Source: Haliscomenobacter sp965225875
GTDB taxonomy: Bacteria > Bacteroidota > Bacteroidia > Chitinophagales > Saprospiraceae
Length of the DNA stretch: 64,000 nucleotides
Assembly: GCF_965225875.1 (NCBI RefSeq)
Contig: NZ_CBDDBS010000003.1
Span: forward strand, 992,001-1,056,000
Reading direction: 5' to 3'
Positions 23,159 to 32,489 of this stretch are shown piece after piece. A program made the translations under genes and the position numbers. The first letter of the stretch is position 1; every line of letters starts with the position of its first letter. The notes beneath the pieces were generated by a model. It saw only the letters and a list, made by a program, of their open reading frames with translations, was not told the origin of the DNA and ran no database searches.

Positions 23159-25576
23159 ATGTTGAAGTATTCCCTTTGGATCACCTTTTGTTTGTTCAGT
23201 ACAACTTTTCTTGCTGCACAAAGTTCAGTGATGGGCCGAGTTGTGAATGCCCGCAATGAAACACTGCCTTATGCAAGTATTCAATTGAAAAAAAGCCAGG
23301 ATTCCAGCCTCGTGAAAGTTGAGTACAGCAGCGAAAATGGTAGTTATACCTTTCAAAATGTACCAGCTGCCGAATATTATATCAGCGTTTCTATGGTTGG
23401 TTTCAGCTCTTACGATTCGCCCCAATTCAAGGTAGAAAGGGATAAAAACACTGCCCTTCCCGACATTGCCCTGTCTGAAAGCAAAACCGAGTTAAAAACC
23501 GTAACCGTAAGTGCCCGCAAAGCCCTGATTGAAGTCAAAGCGGATAAGACCGTTTTTAATGTCGAAGGCAGCATCAATGCCACCGGCAATAATGTGTTGG
23601 AGTTGCTCCAGAAATCCCCTGGAGTGATGGTGGATAAAGACGACAACATCATCCTCAAAGGCAAATCCGGCGTGATCATTTACATCGATGGTCGCCAGTC
23701 TCAATTGCAAGGCGCCGACCTCAATGCCGTGCTCAAAACCATGCAATCCAACGAAGTAGAAGCCATCGAAATCATATCACAACCTTCGGCCCGTTTTGAC
23801 GCAGCGGGTAATGCAGGCATCATCAACATCCGCCTGAAAAAAGACAAACGCCTAGGCACCAATGGCAGTGTGAACATGGGCTACGCCCAGGGAATTTTTG
23901 GCAAATGGAACAGTGGGCTGAGCCTCAATCACCGCAACAAAAGCAGCAACTGGTTTGGCAATTACGCCGGCCGCTGGGCGATGGAACAAAGCTTCATCAA
24001 CATGTTTCGCGAACAAGGCGAGTTTCGTTATGAACAGCGCTCCGTGGGCCGCTACCAAAGCGACAACAACAACTTCAAGGTTGGCGCCGACTGGTTTTTG
24101 AATTCCAAACATACCTTGGGTTTTGTCGTCAATGGGAACCTGAATGACGGCGAAAACCTGAGCATCAGCCGCACACCCATCCTGGCACTAAACACTGGCA
24201 CCCCACAGAGTATTCTGGTTGCGAACAACATTTCAAGTAGTGTCCGCAACAATTTCAACAGCAATTTCAATTACCGTTTTGCCGATACCACTGGCCATGA
24301 ACTCAACCTGGATGCCGACTTTGGTAGATTCAATCGCGACAACAACAGCCTTCAACCCAATACTTATTACGATGCAGCGGAAAAATCTGTCCTCTCCTCG
24401 CGTACTTTCCAGATGATCACCCCGGCGGAAATCTCCATTTATACCTTCAAAGCCGATTACAGTCAAAAACTGGGCAAAGGTAAACTGGGACTAGGTATCA
24501 AAGCCTCACTCGTGAATACCGACAACACCTTCAATTTTTATGACGTGCTGGATGGGGCTGCCCTGTTTAATACCCAGCGCAGTAATCTGTTTGATTATAC
24601 CGAAAACATCAACGCTGCCTACGCTACCTATCAGCAACAATGGGCCAAATGGAGCCTTAACGCAGGGCTGCGCCTGGAAAACACCAACTCCAGAGGTGAA
24701 TTGAGCAGTACTCAGCAAAATGAAGACGATCTGGTCAAACGGCAGTACACCAATTTGTTTCCCAGCGCTGGTTTGACCCACCAACTGAACAACAACAACA
24801 GTTTGGCGCTCAACTACAGCCGCCGCATCGATCGCCCAACTTATCAAACCCTCAACCCTTTCGTATCCCAACTGGATGAACTGACTTATGGCAAGGGAAA
24901 CCCCTTTTTGCGCCCCCAATACACCAACAACCTGGAATTCTCCCACACCTATAAATACACCCTGACCACTTCTTTGCGCTTCAGCCGTACTACCGATTTT
25001 TTTGGTGAACTGAGCGACACCATCGAAGGCAACCGCAATTTCATCATGACCAGCAACCTGGCTACCGAAAACGTGATCAGCCTCAACGTCAGTTATCCAT
25101 TTAACGTGGCCAAATGGTGGAATGTCTATGCAAACGTAAATGCCTATCGCAGCGTGTATGAGGCCAATTTTGGGGAAGGCCGTTTCCTCAATCTGAAAGC
25201 GACTGTGCTTAGTCTCTACGCCCAACAAACCTTTACTTTGCCCAAAGGTTGGCGCATCGAAACTTCAGGGTTTTACAATTCGCCTTCCATCTGGCGGGGT
25301 ACTTATGCGAATCGGCGCTTTTGGGGTATGGATTTAGGCCTGCAAAAACGTTTGTTCAATGATAAGGCTACGCTCAAACTCACCTTTAGCGATGTGTTCA
25401 ATAGCATGCAGTGGCGGGGCATTAGCCGTTTCAGCGGCCTGACTATTGATGCCAGTGGCGGTTGGGAAAGCCAGCAGTTTCGTTTGAATCTGAATTACAA
25501 TTTTGGTAGCCAACAAATTAAGGCGGCCAGAAGAAGGAGTACAGGCTTAGAGGAGGAGAGCAATCGGGTGAATTGA
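23159..25576 (+). CDS. Outer-membrane beta-barrel receptor (TonB-dependent type)
   Basis: This 805-residue protein has a signal peptide (LFSTTFLAAQ) and an N-terminal carboxypeptidase-regulatory-like domain (VMGRVVNARNETLPYASIQL to VSMVGFSS). A plug follows (VLELLQKSPGVMVDKDDNII, VIIYIDGRQSQL, EIISQPSARFDAAGNAGIIN). A large barrel of the outer-membrane beta-barrel family runs to the end. Such proteins import ligands or signal across the outer membrane. No clear TonB box or SusD partner is adjacent, so the substrate is unknown. The C-terminus continues past the last strand with a short basic tail (RRRSTGLEEESNRVN). Confidence 0.88.
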   Translation: MLKYSLWITFCLFSTTFLAAQSSVMGRVVNARNETLPYASIQLKKSQDSSLVKVEYSSENGSYTFQNVPAAEYYISVSMVGFSSYDSPQFKVERDKNTALPDIALSESKTELKTVTVSARKALIEVKADKTVFNVEGSINATGNNVLELLQKSPGVMVDKDDNIILKGKSGVIIYIDGRQSQLQGADLNAVLKTMQSNEVEAIEIISQPSARFDAAGNAGIINIRLKKDKRLGTNGSVNMGYAQGIFGKWNSGLSLNHRNKSSNWFGNYAGRWAMEQSFINMFREQGEFRYEQRSVGRYQSDNNNFKVGADWFLNSKHTLGFVVNGNLNDGENLSISRTPILALNTGTPQSILVANNISSSVRNNFNSNFNYRFADTTGHELNLDADFGRFNRDNNSLQPNTYYDAAEKSVLSSRTFQMITPAEISIYTFKADYSQKLGKGKLGLGIKASLVNTDNTFNFYDVLDGAALFNTQRSNLFDYTENINAAYATYQQQWAKWSLNAGLRLENTNSRGELSSTQQNEDDLVKRQYTNLFPSAGLTHQLNNNNSLALNYSRRIDRPTYQTLNPFVSQLDELTYGKGNPFLRPQYTNNLEFSHTYKYTLTTSLRFSRTTDFFGELSDTIEGNRNFIMTSNLATENVISLNVSYPFNVAKWWNVYANVNAYRSVYEANFGEGRFLNLKATVLSLYAQQTFTLPKGWRIETSGFYNSPSIWRGTYANRRFWGMDLGLQKRLFNDKATLKLTFSDVFNSMQWRGISRFSGLTIDASGGWESQQFRLNLNYNFGSQQIKAARRRSTGLEEESNRVN

Positions 25577-25580
25577 GTAG

Positions 25581-25656
25581 TATATGGGGTTACGACACAA
25601 TAGTCTCAAGCTTTAAGTGCAAAATAAGCTTCATCCTATTGCGTTGTAATCCTATA
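25581..25656. terminator. Imperfect inverted repeat after the receptor gene
   Basis: GGGGTTACGACACAATAG and CTATTGCGTTGTAATCC pair with a few mismatches, with a second small stem inside (AGCTTTA, ATAAGCT). It begins five bases after the stop codon at 25576 and ends 18 bases before the next gene. Confidence 0.45.
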
Positions 25657-25674
25657 CACCCACAATCATAACCC

Positions 25675-26307
25675 ATGAACCGTTTATGTGCCGCAATGAC
25701 GACCCTACTTTTTTTTGCAGGCTCCTCTCCCACCCTGCTGGCTCAAAGTCAAACCTATTTAGGATTCAACGGTTCTGGATGGCCTAGCAATTTGCAGGTC
25801 CGCGGAGTGCTTCAATGCTCCTGGGAACGAAAATTTGTGGCCAAACAACTTGAATTTGGTTATGTTCGCCGCGAAAACATCACCATCAGTAAGGCACTTC
25901 CCGATGGTAGTCACTATTTCCAACCATTAATGGGATCGATAGAAGGAAGCATTTTGTTAAAATTTGGTTTCAAGTTCGAACAATTGCGCATTTTTGCCAT
26001 AGTTGGTCCATCTTTATCTCGCGGCGTGGAAGCAGAAGCCTTGGTGTCTTATGAAAATGGCGATGCGCTTCAGATGGTGGTTCCCTGGAAACAATTGGGC
26101 ATCCGCCGTTGGGAATTTGGGACCTATCAGGGCTTGGGCATCGAAACGATTGGGCGCAATGGCGTCAAAATCCAGATTGATTTTCGGTATTATCTCGGAT
26201 TGACTGATTTGTTGCCAGAAGAAAAAACGGCCTACAACCAGGGCCCTTTATTGGGCATCGGAATTGCCTTGCCCCTAAAACATTCAGATGAGGAATCAGG
26301 TCATTGA
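25675..26307 (+). CDS. Secreted protein of unknown function, possible small barrel
   Basis: This 210-residue protein has a signal peptide (RLCAAMTTLLFFAGSSPTLLAQ). The mature part alternates hydrophobic and polar residues with many aromatic strand ends (KFGFKFEQLRIFAIVGPSL, IQIDFRYYLGLTDLL, GPLLGIGIALPL), as in small outer-membrane barrels. I do not recognise a family. It follows the receptor gene by 98 bases containing an inverted repeat, so it may be transcribed separately. The frame and the export signal are sound. Confidence 0.7.
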   Translation: MNRLCAAMTTLLFFAGSSPTLLAQSQTYLGFNGSGWPSNLQVRGVLQCSWERKFVAKQLEFGYVRRENITISKALPDGSHYFQPLMGSIEGSILLKFGFKFEQLRIFAIVGPSLSRGVEAEALVSYENGDALQMVVPWKQLGIRRWEFGTYQGLGIETIGRNGVKIQIDFRYYLGLTDLLPEEKTAYNQGPLLGIGIALPLKHSDEESGH

Positions 26308-26405
26308 GCGATTTTATCCATTTGTTTAATTTCATTTCTGGAAATAATCCGCAGTTTTTTTCATCTTAGAGCTTGTTAACATTCCTACCTACTAAAAGAC
26401 AAGCA

Positions 26406-27770
26406 ATGAAAAAAATAGCACGTAGAAGGTTTATCCAGCAAATGGCCGCCGTGGCGCCCGTAGCTGCGATCCAGCCTTTCCACCTGATCAAAGACATGAA
26501 GGTCAGTCCTGCTGACAAAATTCGGATCGCCACCATCGGCATGGGCATCCAGGGGCATTACGATACCCGTGCGGCCTTAAAAAATCCAGATGTGGAATTG
26601 GTCGCAGTGGCTGATTTGTACAAGGGTCGTCTCGAACGCGCCAAAGCTGATTTTGGGCAGCAACTCTTTACCACTCGCGATTACCGCGAAATTTTGCAGC
26701 GCCCCGATGTCGATGCTGTACTGATCGTGACATCCGACCATTGGCATGCCAAAATTGCCATCGATGCCCTGGCCGCGGGCAAACACGTGTATTGCGAAAA
26801 ACCCATGGTCAAGCAGATTTCGGAAGGGCACGGTGTGATTGAGGCCTGGAAAAAATCGGGTAAAACCATGCAAGTAGGCAGCCAACGGATTAGTGGCTCC
26901 GACGCCGCCGAAGCCCGTCGAATGATTGCCGCTGGCGAAATTGGGGCCATCAATTATATGGAGTCCAACAATGACCGCTTCAACGCCATTGGTGCCTGGA
27001 ACTACTCCATCCCACCCGATGCTTCTCCCGAAACCGTGGATTGGGATACTTTCCTGGGCAATGCCCCGAAACTGCCCTTTGATGCTACCCGCTTTTTCCG
27101 CTGGCGCAATTACCGGGATTATGGCACGGGAGTAGCTGGAGATTTGTTTATCCACCTCTTAACCACAACTCATTATGTCACCAACTCAAAGGGACCAACT
27201 CGTATTTATTCATCAGGGGGCCTTTATCATTGGAAAGATGGCCGTGATGTACCGGATGTGCTGGTTTCGGTAATGGATTACCCCAAAACTGAACAACACG
27301 GGGCCTTCCAGGCGGTGTACCGCGTCAATTTTGCGAATGCAGGAGCGATCAACAACAGCACCCGCATCATCGGTGATGAGGGAGAAATCTTGTTTGGCAA
27401 CGGTCGACTGACTTTGACCAAAAAGAAATTGCCCGTAGCTCCCGGTTATGGCAATTACGATAGCTTCTTCACTTTCCCCGAGGGCACTCAAAAAGAGTTT
27501 GTGAAACAATACGACGCCAAATATCCAGAGGATAGCCGCAAGGCCGAACCAGTCAAAGAAATCAAGTTTGAAGCGCCCAAAGGTGAAGATGGCCACGCCA
27601 TGCACTTTGGCAATTTCTTTGAAAACATCCGCAAGGGCAGCCAGGGGACGATTGAAGACCCAATTGTTGGCTTCCGGGCTGCCGGACCGGCGTTGGCTTG
27701 TAACGAAAGTTATTTTGCACAAAAAGTGATCAATTGGGATCCAGTGGCGATGAAGGTGAAAAAGAAGTAA
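26406..27770 (+). CDS. Tat-exported Gfo/Idh/MocA-family oxidoreductase
   Basis: This 454-residue protein opens with a twin-arginine signal (RRRFIQQMAAVAPVAA), so the folded, NAD(P)-loaded enzyme is probably moved to the periplasm. The Rossmann part begins IRIATIGMGIQGHYDTRAAL. The family motif is seen in GKHVYCEKPMVKQ, and the C-terminal domain has GDLFIHLLTTTHYV and later LACNESYFAQ. These enzymes oxidise or reduce sugar-like substrates. DUF1080 proteins such as the one at 18910 are thought to act on keto-sugars of this kind, but the two genes are not linked here. The start is ATG 26406, not an upstream in-frame codon at 26373 that would mask the Tat motif. Confidence 0.9.
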   Translation: MKKIARRRFIQQMAAVAPVAAIQPFHLIKDMKVSPADKIRIATIGMGIQGHYDTRAALKNPDVELVAVADLYKGRLERAKADFGQQLFTTRDYREILQRPDVDAVLIVTSDHWHAKIAIDALAAGKHVYCEKPMVKQISEGHGVIEAWKKSGKTMQVGSQRISGSDAAEARRMIAAGEIGAINYMESNNDRFNAIGAWNYSIPPDASPETVDWDTFLGNAPKLPFDATRFFRWRNYRDYGTGVAGDLFIHLLTTTHYVTNSKGPTRIYSSGGLYHWKDGRDVPDVLVSVMDYPKTEQHGAFQAVYRVNFANAGAINNSTRIIGDEGEILFGNGRLTLTKKKLPVAPGYGNYDSFFTFPEGTQKEFVKQYDAKYPEDSRKAEPVKEIKFEAPKGEDGHAMHFGNFFENIRKGSQGTIEDPIVGFRAAGPALACNESYFAQKVINWDPVAMKVKKK

Positions 27771-27787
27771 ATTTGTTGAGGAGGTTG

Positions 27788-27826
27788 GCTGCCGCAAGCA
27801 ATTTTGACAGTAATACTTGCGGCAGC
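27788..27826. terminator. Bidirectional terminator-like hairpin
   Basis: Perfect 11-base arms GCTGCCGCAAG and CTTGCGGCAGC around a 17-base loop, lying between convergent genes. Confidence 0.7.
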
Positions 27827-27857
27827 TCAATACAATTCGCGCTATCCCTGGAATTTC

Positions 27858-29810
27858 CTAATCCTGGCGAGAAAAGAAATACCCCCGGCCGCCACCTGTA
27901 CCATCCGAGCCGTAATAAATTCCATAACCAGCGCGCTTGATGAATTTTTGCAGGTATTTGGTATGCAGTTCCTGGGACTGCTTTACACCATTCACCACAA
28001 AGGCGTCTTCGGTGAGGCGGAATCCATTCAGGCTTTCCTTGTCTTTAACCAATTTATCACTGATCATTTCTTCGATGATACTTTTTAGCAAGGCCTGGGC
28101 TTCTTTGCGGTCTTTTTCGGCCTGGATGCGATCCTTCGCTGCTTGTTGCCGATCTACCTCGGCTTGAGCACGGTCTTTCTCCGCCTGCAAACGATCCCGA
28201 TCCGCTTGAGCGCGATCTTTTATAGCCTGTTCGCGGTCACGTTTGGCTTGTACATCGTCCCGCATGGCTTGCTCACGATCCAAATTGGCTTGGAGGCGGT
28301 CTTTTTCAGCCTGTTGACGATCGCGTATAGATTGTTCACGGTCCCGCTCGGCTTGCAAACGATCCTTGTCGGCATGAGCACGGTCTAGTTTTGCCTGCTC
28401 CTGATCGCGCATTGCGTGCTGCCGATCTCTTTCGGCTTGTTGGCGATCCCGCATTGCTTGTTCCCGATCGCGTTCGGCTTGTTGGCGATCCAATTCAGCC
28501 TGGGCTCGATCGCGCTCAATTTGTTCATCTATTTCTTTGATCACTGGCTCATACTCGGCGTATTTGTCTTCACTCAGTTTTTCGCCATTCACATACATTT
28601 CCTGGATTTTTTTATCCACTCTTTTGATGCTGTAGGTTTTGCCATTCACGTCTTGCAAGAACATAATTTGTGGGCTACTGGCCGTGCCGCTGCCACTTAC
28701 ATTGACGTTGCTGAAGGAAGCAATGCGATTTTCACGGGTTGTCTGAGCCTGGGTGTTGTGCAAAGACAAAAAAGTTACTGCACCGATCAACAGGACTGTT
28801 GCCAGCAAAGAGATCTTCTCCATAATACTTAATGTTTTGTAGTTGTGGTGATTGAGAATGCGCTTTACCCGATCAAGTAAAGGCGCTTTTTGCCCGGCAA
28901 AGGCCAGGGCGTATCTAGCTCCATGAAGTTTATACTCTTGAAAAGCCACCAGGGCGTTGATGTACACAGTTTTGTTTTTCATCGCGGCGATGGCTAGGTC
29001 GTCACAGCAATTTTCCCGTTCCTGGCGGATGAGCTTGGACACCCACAGAAGACCAGGATTGAAAAAGAAGACGTTTTCCAACAAACACTGAATAAAATTG
29101 ACCAGGTAATCACTCCTGCGAATGTGGGCCAGCTCGTGCAGCAAAATCGCTTCGACCTGTTCGGTAGGCAAATTGTTCAACAAACCTACGGGTATAAGAA
29201 TTAAAGGTTTTAAAAATCCCAGCGCAGCAGGGCCTGTCACCAGCGCCGACTCCAACAGCATTACCCGCTGATTCACTCTGATTTGAGCACTCAATTCCTC
29301 CAGACGGTTCCGCCAATAAAGGGAAGGCTGGTAAGTTTTGTACCAGCGAAGGCGGAAAGCGTACCATATATTCAGCCCCATTTTGATGCTTTTTAGGCTT
29401 AAAATCAGGATCCAGACACTGACCAGGATTAGTTGATTTTGCTCAAACAAAGCACTTAGCCTGTTTATATTGGTTTTGAACCAACTTTGGGCTTGGGCAA
29501 TTTGGGCTGAGTTGAGGATGTCCATTGGAACTGCCAAGGCATCCAAATATTTTATGTTGGGAATACGTCCTGCATATTCAAAAAAATTCCACTCAATGAT
29601 GGCCGTGACCATTGTTCCGGCTACAAAAATGAGCATCAACGTGGCCAATAAATTATAGCGCAGCAATGCCTTCTGACGCCGAATAACAAGCAAAATAAAT
29701 GCCGCAAGTAGGGCCATCGCAAGACCTTGCCACAAGGAATGCACCAGGGTCCAACTGATGGTTTTTAACAATCTTTCCGAAAAAATACTGGCTGCGAATA
29801 TGCTGTTCAT
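27858..29810 (-). CDS. BlaR1-like M56 membrane peptidase with DRxQA heptad-repeat rod
   Basis: This 650-residue protein begins with BlaR1-type membrane helices and an M56 zinc peptidase core. The core motif is LHELAHIRRSDYLV, with the downstream ENCCDDLAI glutamate. A final membrane helix follows (ISLLATVLLIGAVTFLSL). The outside part then has 20 contiguous seven-residue units of the form DRxQAxx and ends in a short module with VVNGVKQSQEL. That module is shared with the two upstream gene products. BlaR1 normally carries a penicillin-binding sensor at this place; here it is replaced. The ATG at 29810 (MNSIFAAS) is chosen by comparison with the homologue at 32059. It is the last gene of a blaI-led operon, so regulated proteolysis of BlaI-type repressor is likely. 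Confidence 0.85.
   Translation of the reverse strand: MNSIFAASIFSERLLKTISWTLVHSLWQGLAMALLAAFILLVIRRQKALLRYNLLATLMLIFVAGTMVTAIIEWNFFEYAGRIPNIKYLDALAVPMDILNSAQIAQAQSWFKTNINRLSALFEQNQLILVSVWILILSLKSIKMGLNIWYAFRLRWYKTYQPSLYWRNRLEELSAQIRVNQRVMLLESALVTGPAALGFLKPLILIPVGLLNNLPTEQVEAILLHELAHIRRSDYLVNFIQCLLENVFFFNPGLLWVSKLIRQERENCCDDLAIAAMKNKTVYINALVAFQEYKLHGARYALAFAGQKAPLLDRVKRILNHHNYKTLSIMEKISLLATVLLIGAVTFLSLHNTQAQTTRENRIASFSNVNVSGSGTASSPQIMFLQDVNGKTYSIKRVDKKIQEMYVNGEKLSEDKYAEYEPVIKEIDEQIERDRAQAELDRQQAERDREQAMRDRQQAERDRQHAMRDQEQAKLDRAHADKDRLQAERDREQSIRDRQQAEKDRLQANLDREQAMRDDVQAKRDREQAIKDRAQADRDRLQAEKDRAQAEVDRQQAAKDRIQAEKDRKEAQALLKSIIEEMISDKLVKDKESLNGFRLTEDAFVVNGVKQSQELHTKYLQKFIKRAGYGIYYGSDGTGGGRGYFFSRQD
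28098..28517 (-). repeat. Twenty tandem 21-bp units encoding DRxQAxx heptads
   Basis: The repeat lies inside the M56 gene 27858-29810. Units keep D-R and Q-A nearly fixed while the other positions vary among charged residues and L, I, V or M. The predicted product is a long, highly charged helical rod. Synonymous variation between units shows the array is not newly formed. Confidence 0.9.
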
Positions 29811-29834
29811 GTCGAGTTGGGTTAATAAAGTCAA

Positions 29835-30344
29835 TCAACGTCTAATTCCCAAAAAACCTCCTACTGTGTAAGTCATCGAGGTAGTATGGTCTCCATTTGG
29901 CTTTCGGGTCAAGTATTTTTCCTGGTATCTTTTGGTTAGTTCCGGGGATTGTTTTTGCCCATTGACCCTAAAAATCTCCAAATCAAGGTGATAAGACCGC
30001 AAAGCAGATTCTTTTTTGATCAGTTTGTCCTGAACCATATCTGCTTTGAGTTCAGCTGATTTTTCACCACAGCAATTCTCGCCGGGTTGAAGCATCGTAG
30101 ACCAATACTCCTGACTCTCCCTTTCAATTGCACTGGTTTTTGCTTTTACTAAGGCTTCCAGGCTATCCGCTTTCGCTTTAATTGCGGCACAGCGCTCCTG
30201 AACTTGCAGCAGTTCGGTGCGCAATTGGGATACTTGTGGTGAGTTCTTCAGGGTATCCGTAGTCTGGCCACAAAGTGGAAGAACTACCATAGTGATTAAG
30301 CTGATAAAGAATCCTAGCGCAGTTTGATCAATGTACTTTTTCAT
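29835..30344 (-). CDS. Secreted protein carrying the shared M56-operon C-terminal module
   Basis: This 169-residue protein has a hydrophobic N-terminus (ALGFFISLITMVVLPLCG) acting as a signal or anchor. A coiled coil follows (LRTELLQVQERCAAIKAKAD), and then a C-terminal module with LRSYHLDLEIFRVNGQKQ and KRYQEKYL. The same module ends both neighbouring M56 proteins (SYRLDEGTFKVNGRKQ; GFRLTEDAFVVNGVKQ), so this gene looks like their sensor part without the peptidase. It sits between the two M56 genes in the same operon, 24 bases from each. A role as a competing or cooperating binding partner is inference. Confidence 0.75.
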   Translation of the reverse strand: MKKYIDQTALGFFISLITMVVLPLCGQTTDTLKNSPQVSQLRTELLQVQERCAAIKAKADSLEALVKAKTSAIERESQEYWSTMLQPGENCCGEKSAELKADMVQDKLIKKESALRSYHLDLEIFRVNGQKQSPELTKRYQEKYLTRKPNGDHTTSMTYTVGGFLGIRR

Positions 30345-30367
30345 GAACAGAGGGTTTAAAGGGTAGG

Positions 30368-32059
30368 TTATTGATTAGGTTGAGAATTGTCTATCCGTTG
30401 CACATACACTTGTTGATTCGACTTTGTAATGCGGAGGTAATTGCCTTTTAATGGATTTAGAATGTACTTTTTTTGGTACTTTTCTATGATCGCGCGGGGT
30501 TGTTTTCGGCCATTCACCTTAAACGTACCTTCATCCAGTCGATAAGAGCGTAGCGCTTTTGCATCTTTGATGATGCCATCTGCAATCAGATCAGCACCGA
30601 GTGAGCTGATTACATGGTCTTGGAACATACTGTTCTTTGAACTTTGTGTAGTCAGAGTTGGCACCTTATCTAATGTTTGTTCTACTAAGGCTTTGATGCT
30701 ATCGTACCTGCTTATTTCGCGTTCGTATTGTTTGGTAGCAAAAGCTAGATCTGCCTGTAGCTGGGCAAGTTCCCTTGTTGAAGTCGGAATGCTGTCTTTC
30801 AAGGGTAATTCCGCATATGCCCCCTTGGAATGAGCCACCGTTTCAGCCTGTAATTGTTGTTCAATTGAGTTTGAACTGGCTTGCTCAGAATAAAGGGTTT
30901 CCTGATTTGTTGGAGCTAAAATCACTGGCCTTTTTGCAAGCACATCCGTAAGAGATGGGCTTGAACTTTTAGTTTCTCGTAGGTCATTCACGGAAGTTCC
31001 CTTGGGTAATGTTGGCTTAGCCCACGTCAAAAAAACGCCTACCAACAGCAGCCCAAAGATCAACGCTACTTTTTCATAAACCTGTAAAGCACGGTAGTCC
31101 CGACGATTCAGGATGCGTTTGATGCGCGCCAACAATGGCATTTTGTTCCCACCAAAAGCCTGTGCATATGGAGGTTCTAGCCATTGGTACTCTTGAAAAC
31201 GCAGCAGGGTTTGTGCATAAAGCTGCTCATCCTGCAGCACTTGTAATGCCAGGTCATCACAACAATTTTCACGTTCTTCTCTGATCCGATGCGAAAGCCA
31301 AAGTAGGGCCGGGTTGAAGAAAAAAACATTCTCGAGTACGCGTTGCAGGACATTTACCAGGTAATCACTCCGTTGAATGTGTGCCAACTCATGGAGCAAT
31401 ATAGCTTCAACTTCTGCTACCGTCAAATGATTGATCAAGCCAATTGGCAACAAAATCAAAGGCCTAAAAAAACCTAAACTGGCCGGTCCGGGAATGATTC
31501 CTGATTCTAGCAAACCTACCTTTTGGGTGATGCCCAGGCGTTGGGACAAGGCCTGTAAACGCAGGTTCCAACTGGGCTCCAATGGCTTGGTTCGAATGAT
31601 CCTTATTCTGTAGACATAGGCTATGTCCAAAGCCATTTTGATGCTCTTGAACAACAAAACCAAAACCCAAACAAAGAGCAATAGCCCCTTGTATCTTTCA
31701 AACAGCTGAACCCAAGACTGGTTTTTGTCTAAATGAAAGGTCGCAGGCTCAGCAAATACCCTCAGTACAATGGCTCCATCATGCTGGAATTCACTAATCA
31801 ACTCAGATGATTCCATGCTCTTTGTTTCGTGCTCACCCCATTCGGCCCAAAATGTCAAACTGGCCATTCCGACAAATAAAATCATTAGCCCAAGCAAAAG
31901 GTTGTATCGGATCCGTGCATTCAGATTGCCAGTTCCAAAAAACAAAAGCCCAGCAATAAAAGCTACAATTGCGCCTTGCCAAAGTGAATGGAGCAGTGTC
32001 CAACTCAGGGCATGAAGCAACCTTTCCGAAACGGTAAACGTTGCGAATAACGATTGCAT
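30368..32059 (-). CDS. blaR1: BlaR1-like M56 membrane peptidase
   Basis: This 563-residue protein has three or four N-terminal membrane helices, an M56 peptidase core with the zinc motif LHELAHIQRSDYLV and ENCCDDLAL, and a further helix (VALIFGLLLVGVFLTW). An external tail of about 220 residues ends in the SYRLDEGTFKVNGRKQ module. In BlaR1/BlaI systems, ligand sensing outside activates the peptidase, which inactivates the repressor. The gene starts 22 bases after blaI, which supports that pairing. The external part is not a penicillin-binding domain, so the signal is not necessarily a beta-lactam. Confidence 0.87.
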   Translation of the reverse strand: MQSLFATFTVSERLLHALSWTLLHSLWQGAIVAFIAGLLFFGTGNLNARIRYNLLLGLMILFVGMASLTFWAEWGEHETKSMESSELISEFQHDGAIVLRVFAEPATFHLDKNQSWVQLFERYKGLLLFVWVLVLLFKSIKMALDIAYVYRIRIIRTKPLEPSWNLRLQALSQRLGITQKVGLLESGIIPGPASLGFFRPLILLPIGLINHLTVAEVEAILLHELAHIQRSDYLVNVLQRVLENVFFFNPALLWLSHRIREERENCCDDLALQVLQDEQLYAQTLLRFQEYQWLEPPYAQAFGGNKMPLLARIKRILNRRDYRALQVYEKVALIFGLLLVGVFLTWAKPTLPKGTSVNDLRETKSSSPSLTDVLAKRPVILAPTNQETLYSEQASSNSIEQQLQAETVAHSKGAYAELPLKDSIPTSTRELAQLQADLAFATKQYEREISRYDSIKALVEQTLDKVPTLTTQSSKNSMFQDHVISSLGADLIADGIIKDAKALRSYRLDEGTFKVNGRKQPRAIIEKYQKKYILNPLKGNYLRITKSNQQVYVQRIDNSQPNQ

Positions 32060-32080
32060 AAGTCTTTTTCTTTTAGGGTT

Positions 32081-32485
32081 TTACAACTTGTTCTCTTCTT
32101 CCTTTAGTAGCTTCCGTATTTCATCCAGTTCGGCTTTACTTGCTTTTTTGTTGCCTAAAAAATATTGCAACAATTTGCTTACCGACCCTTTGTAATGAGT
32201 ATCGACAAAATTTTCCAGCAAGTTTCCTTTGGTACTATTTTCCTCCAACGCCGCCGTGTACACATGTTTCATGCTGCTTTCATCCCGCAGTAGCATGCCC
32301 CTTTCGGTCATCAACTGCATCTGTTTCAAAGTAGAGGTATACTGTACGGATTTCTTTTGTGCATTCAAGGTATCATTGACAAAACGAACCGTACTGGGGC
32401 CATGATCCCACAGGACTTGCAGAATATCCATTTCTGCCCGGGTGGGCCCTCCTGTTTGTGCTGATTCTGGTTTGTTTGTTTTCAT
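32081..32485 (-). CDS. blaI: BlaI/MecI-family transcriptional repressor
   Basis: This 134-residue protein is a winged-helix repressor of the BlaI/MecI type: PTRAEMDILQVLWDHGPSTV, VQYTSTLKQMQLMTERG and a C-terminal dimerization helix. It leads the operon with two BlaR1-like peptidases, so it is expected to repress this operon until cleaved. An 18-base perfect palindrome (32495-32512) inside its promoter is the likely binding site. The promoter -7 element ends four bases before the ATG, so the message is probably leaderless. Confidence 0.9.
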   Translation of the reverse strand: MKTNKPESAQTGGPTRAEMDILQVLWDHGPSTVRFVNDTLNAQKKSVQYTSTLKQMQLMTERGMLLRDESSMKHVYTAALEENSTKGNLLENFVDTHYKGSVSKLLQYFLGNKKASKAELDEIRKLLKEEENKL

Positions 32486-32489
32486 AACC

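Noticed and set aside
24506..25228. A 240-codon open frame antisense to the outer-membrane receptor gene
   Set aside because: It lies wholly within a well-supported gene and has no start context or family resemblance.
28098..28517. Regular 21-bp repeats considered as a minisatellite or CRISPR-like array
   Set aside because: They are in frame, encode a heptad rod and vary at synonymous sites, so they are coding.
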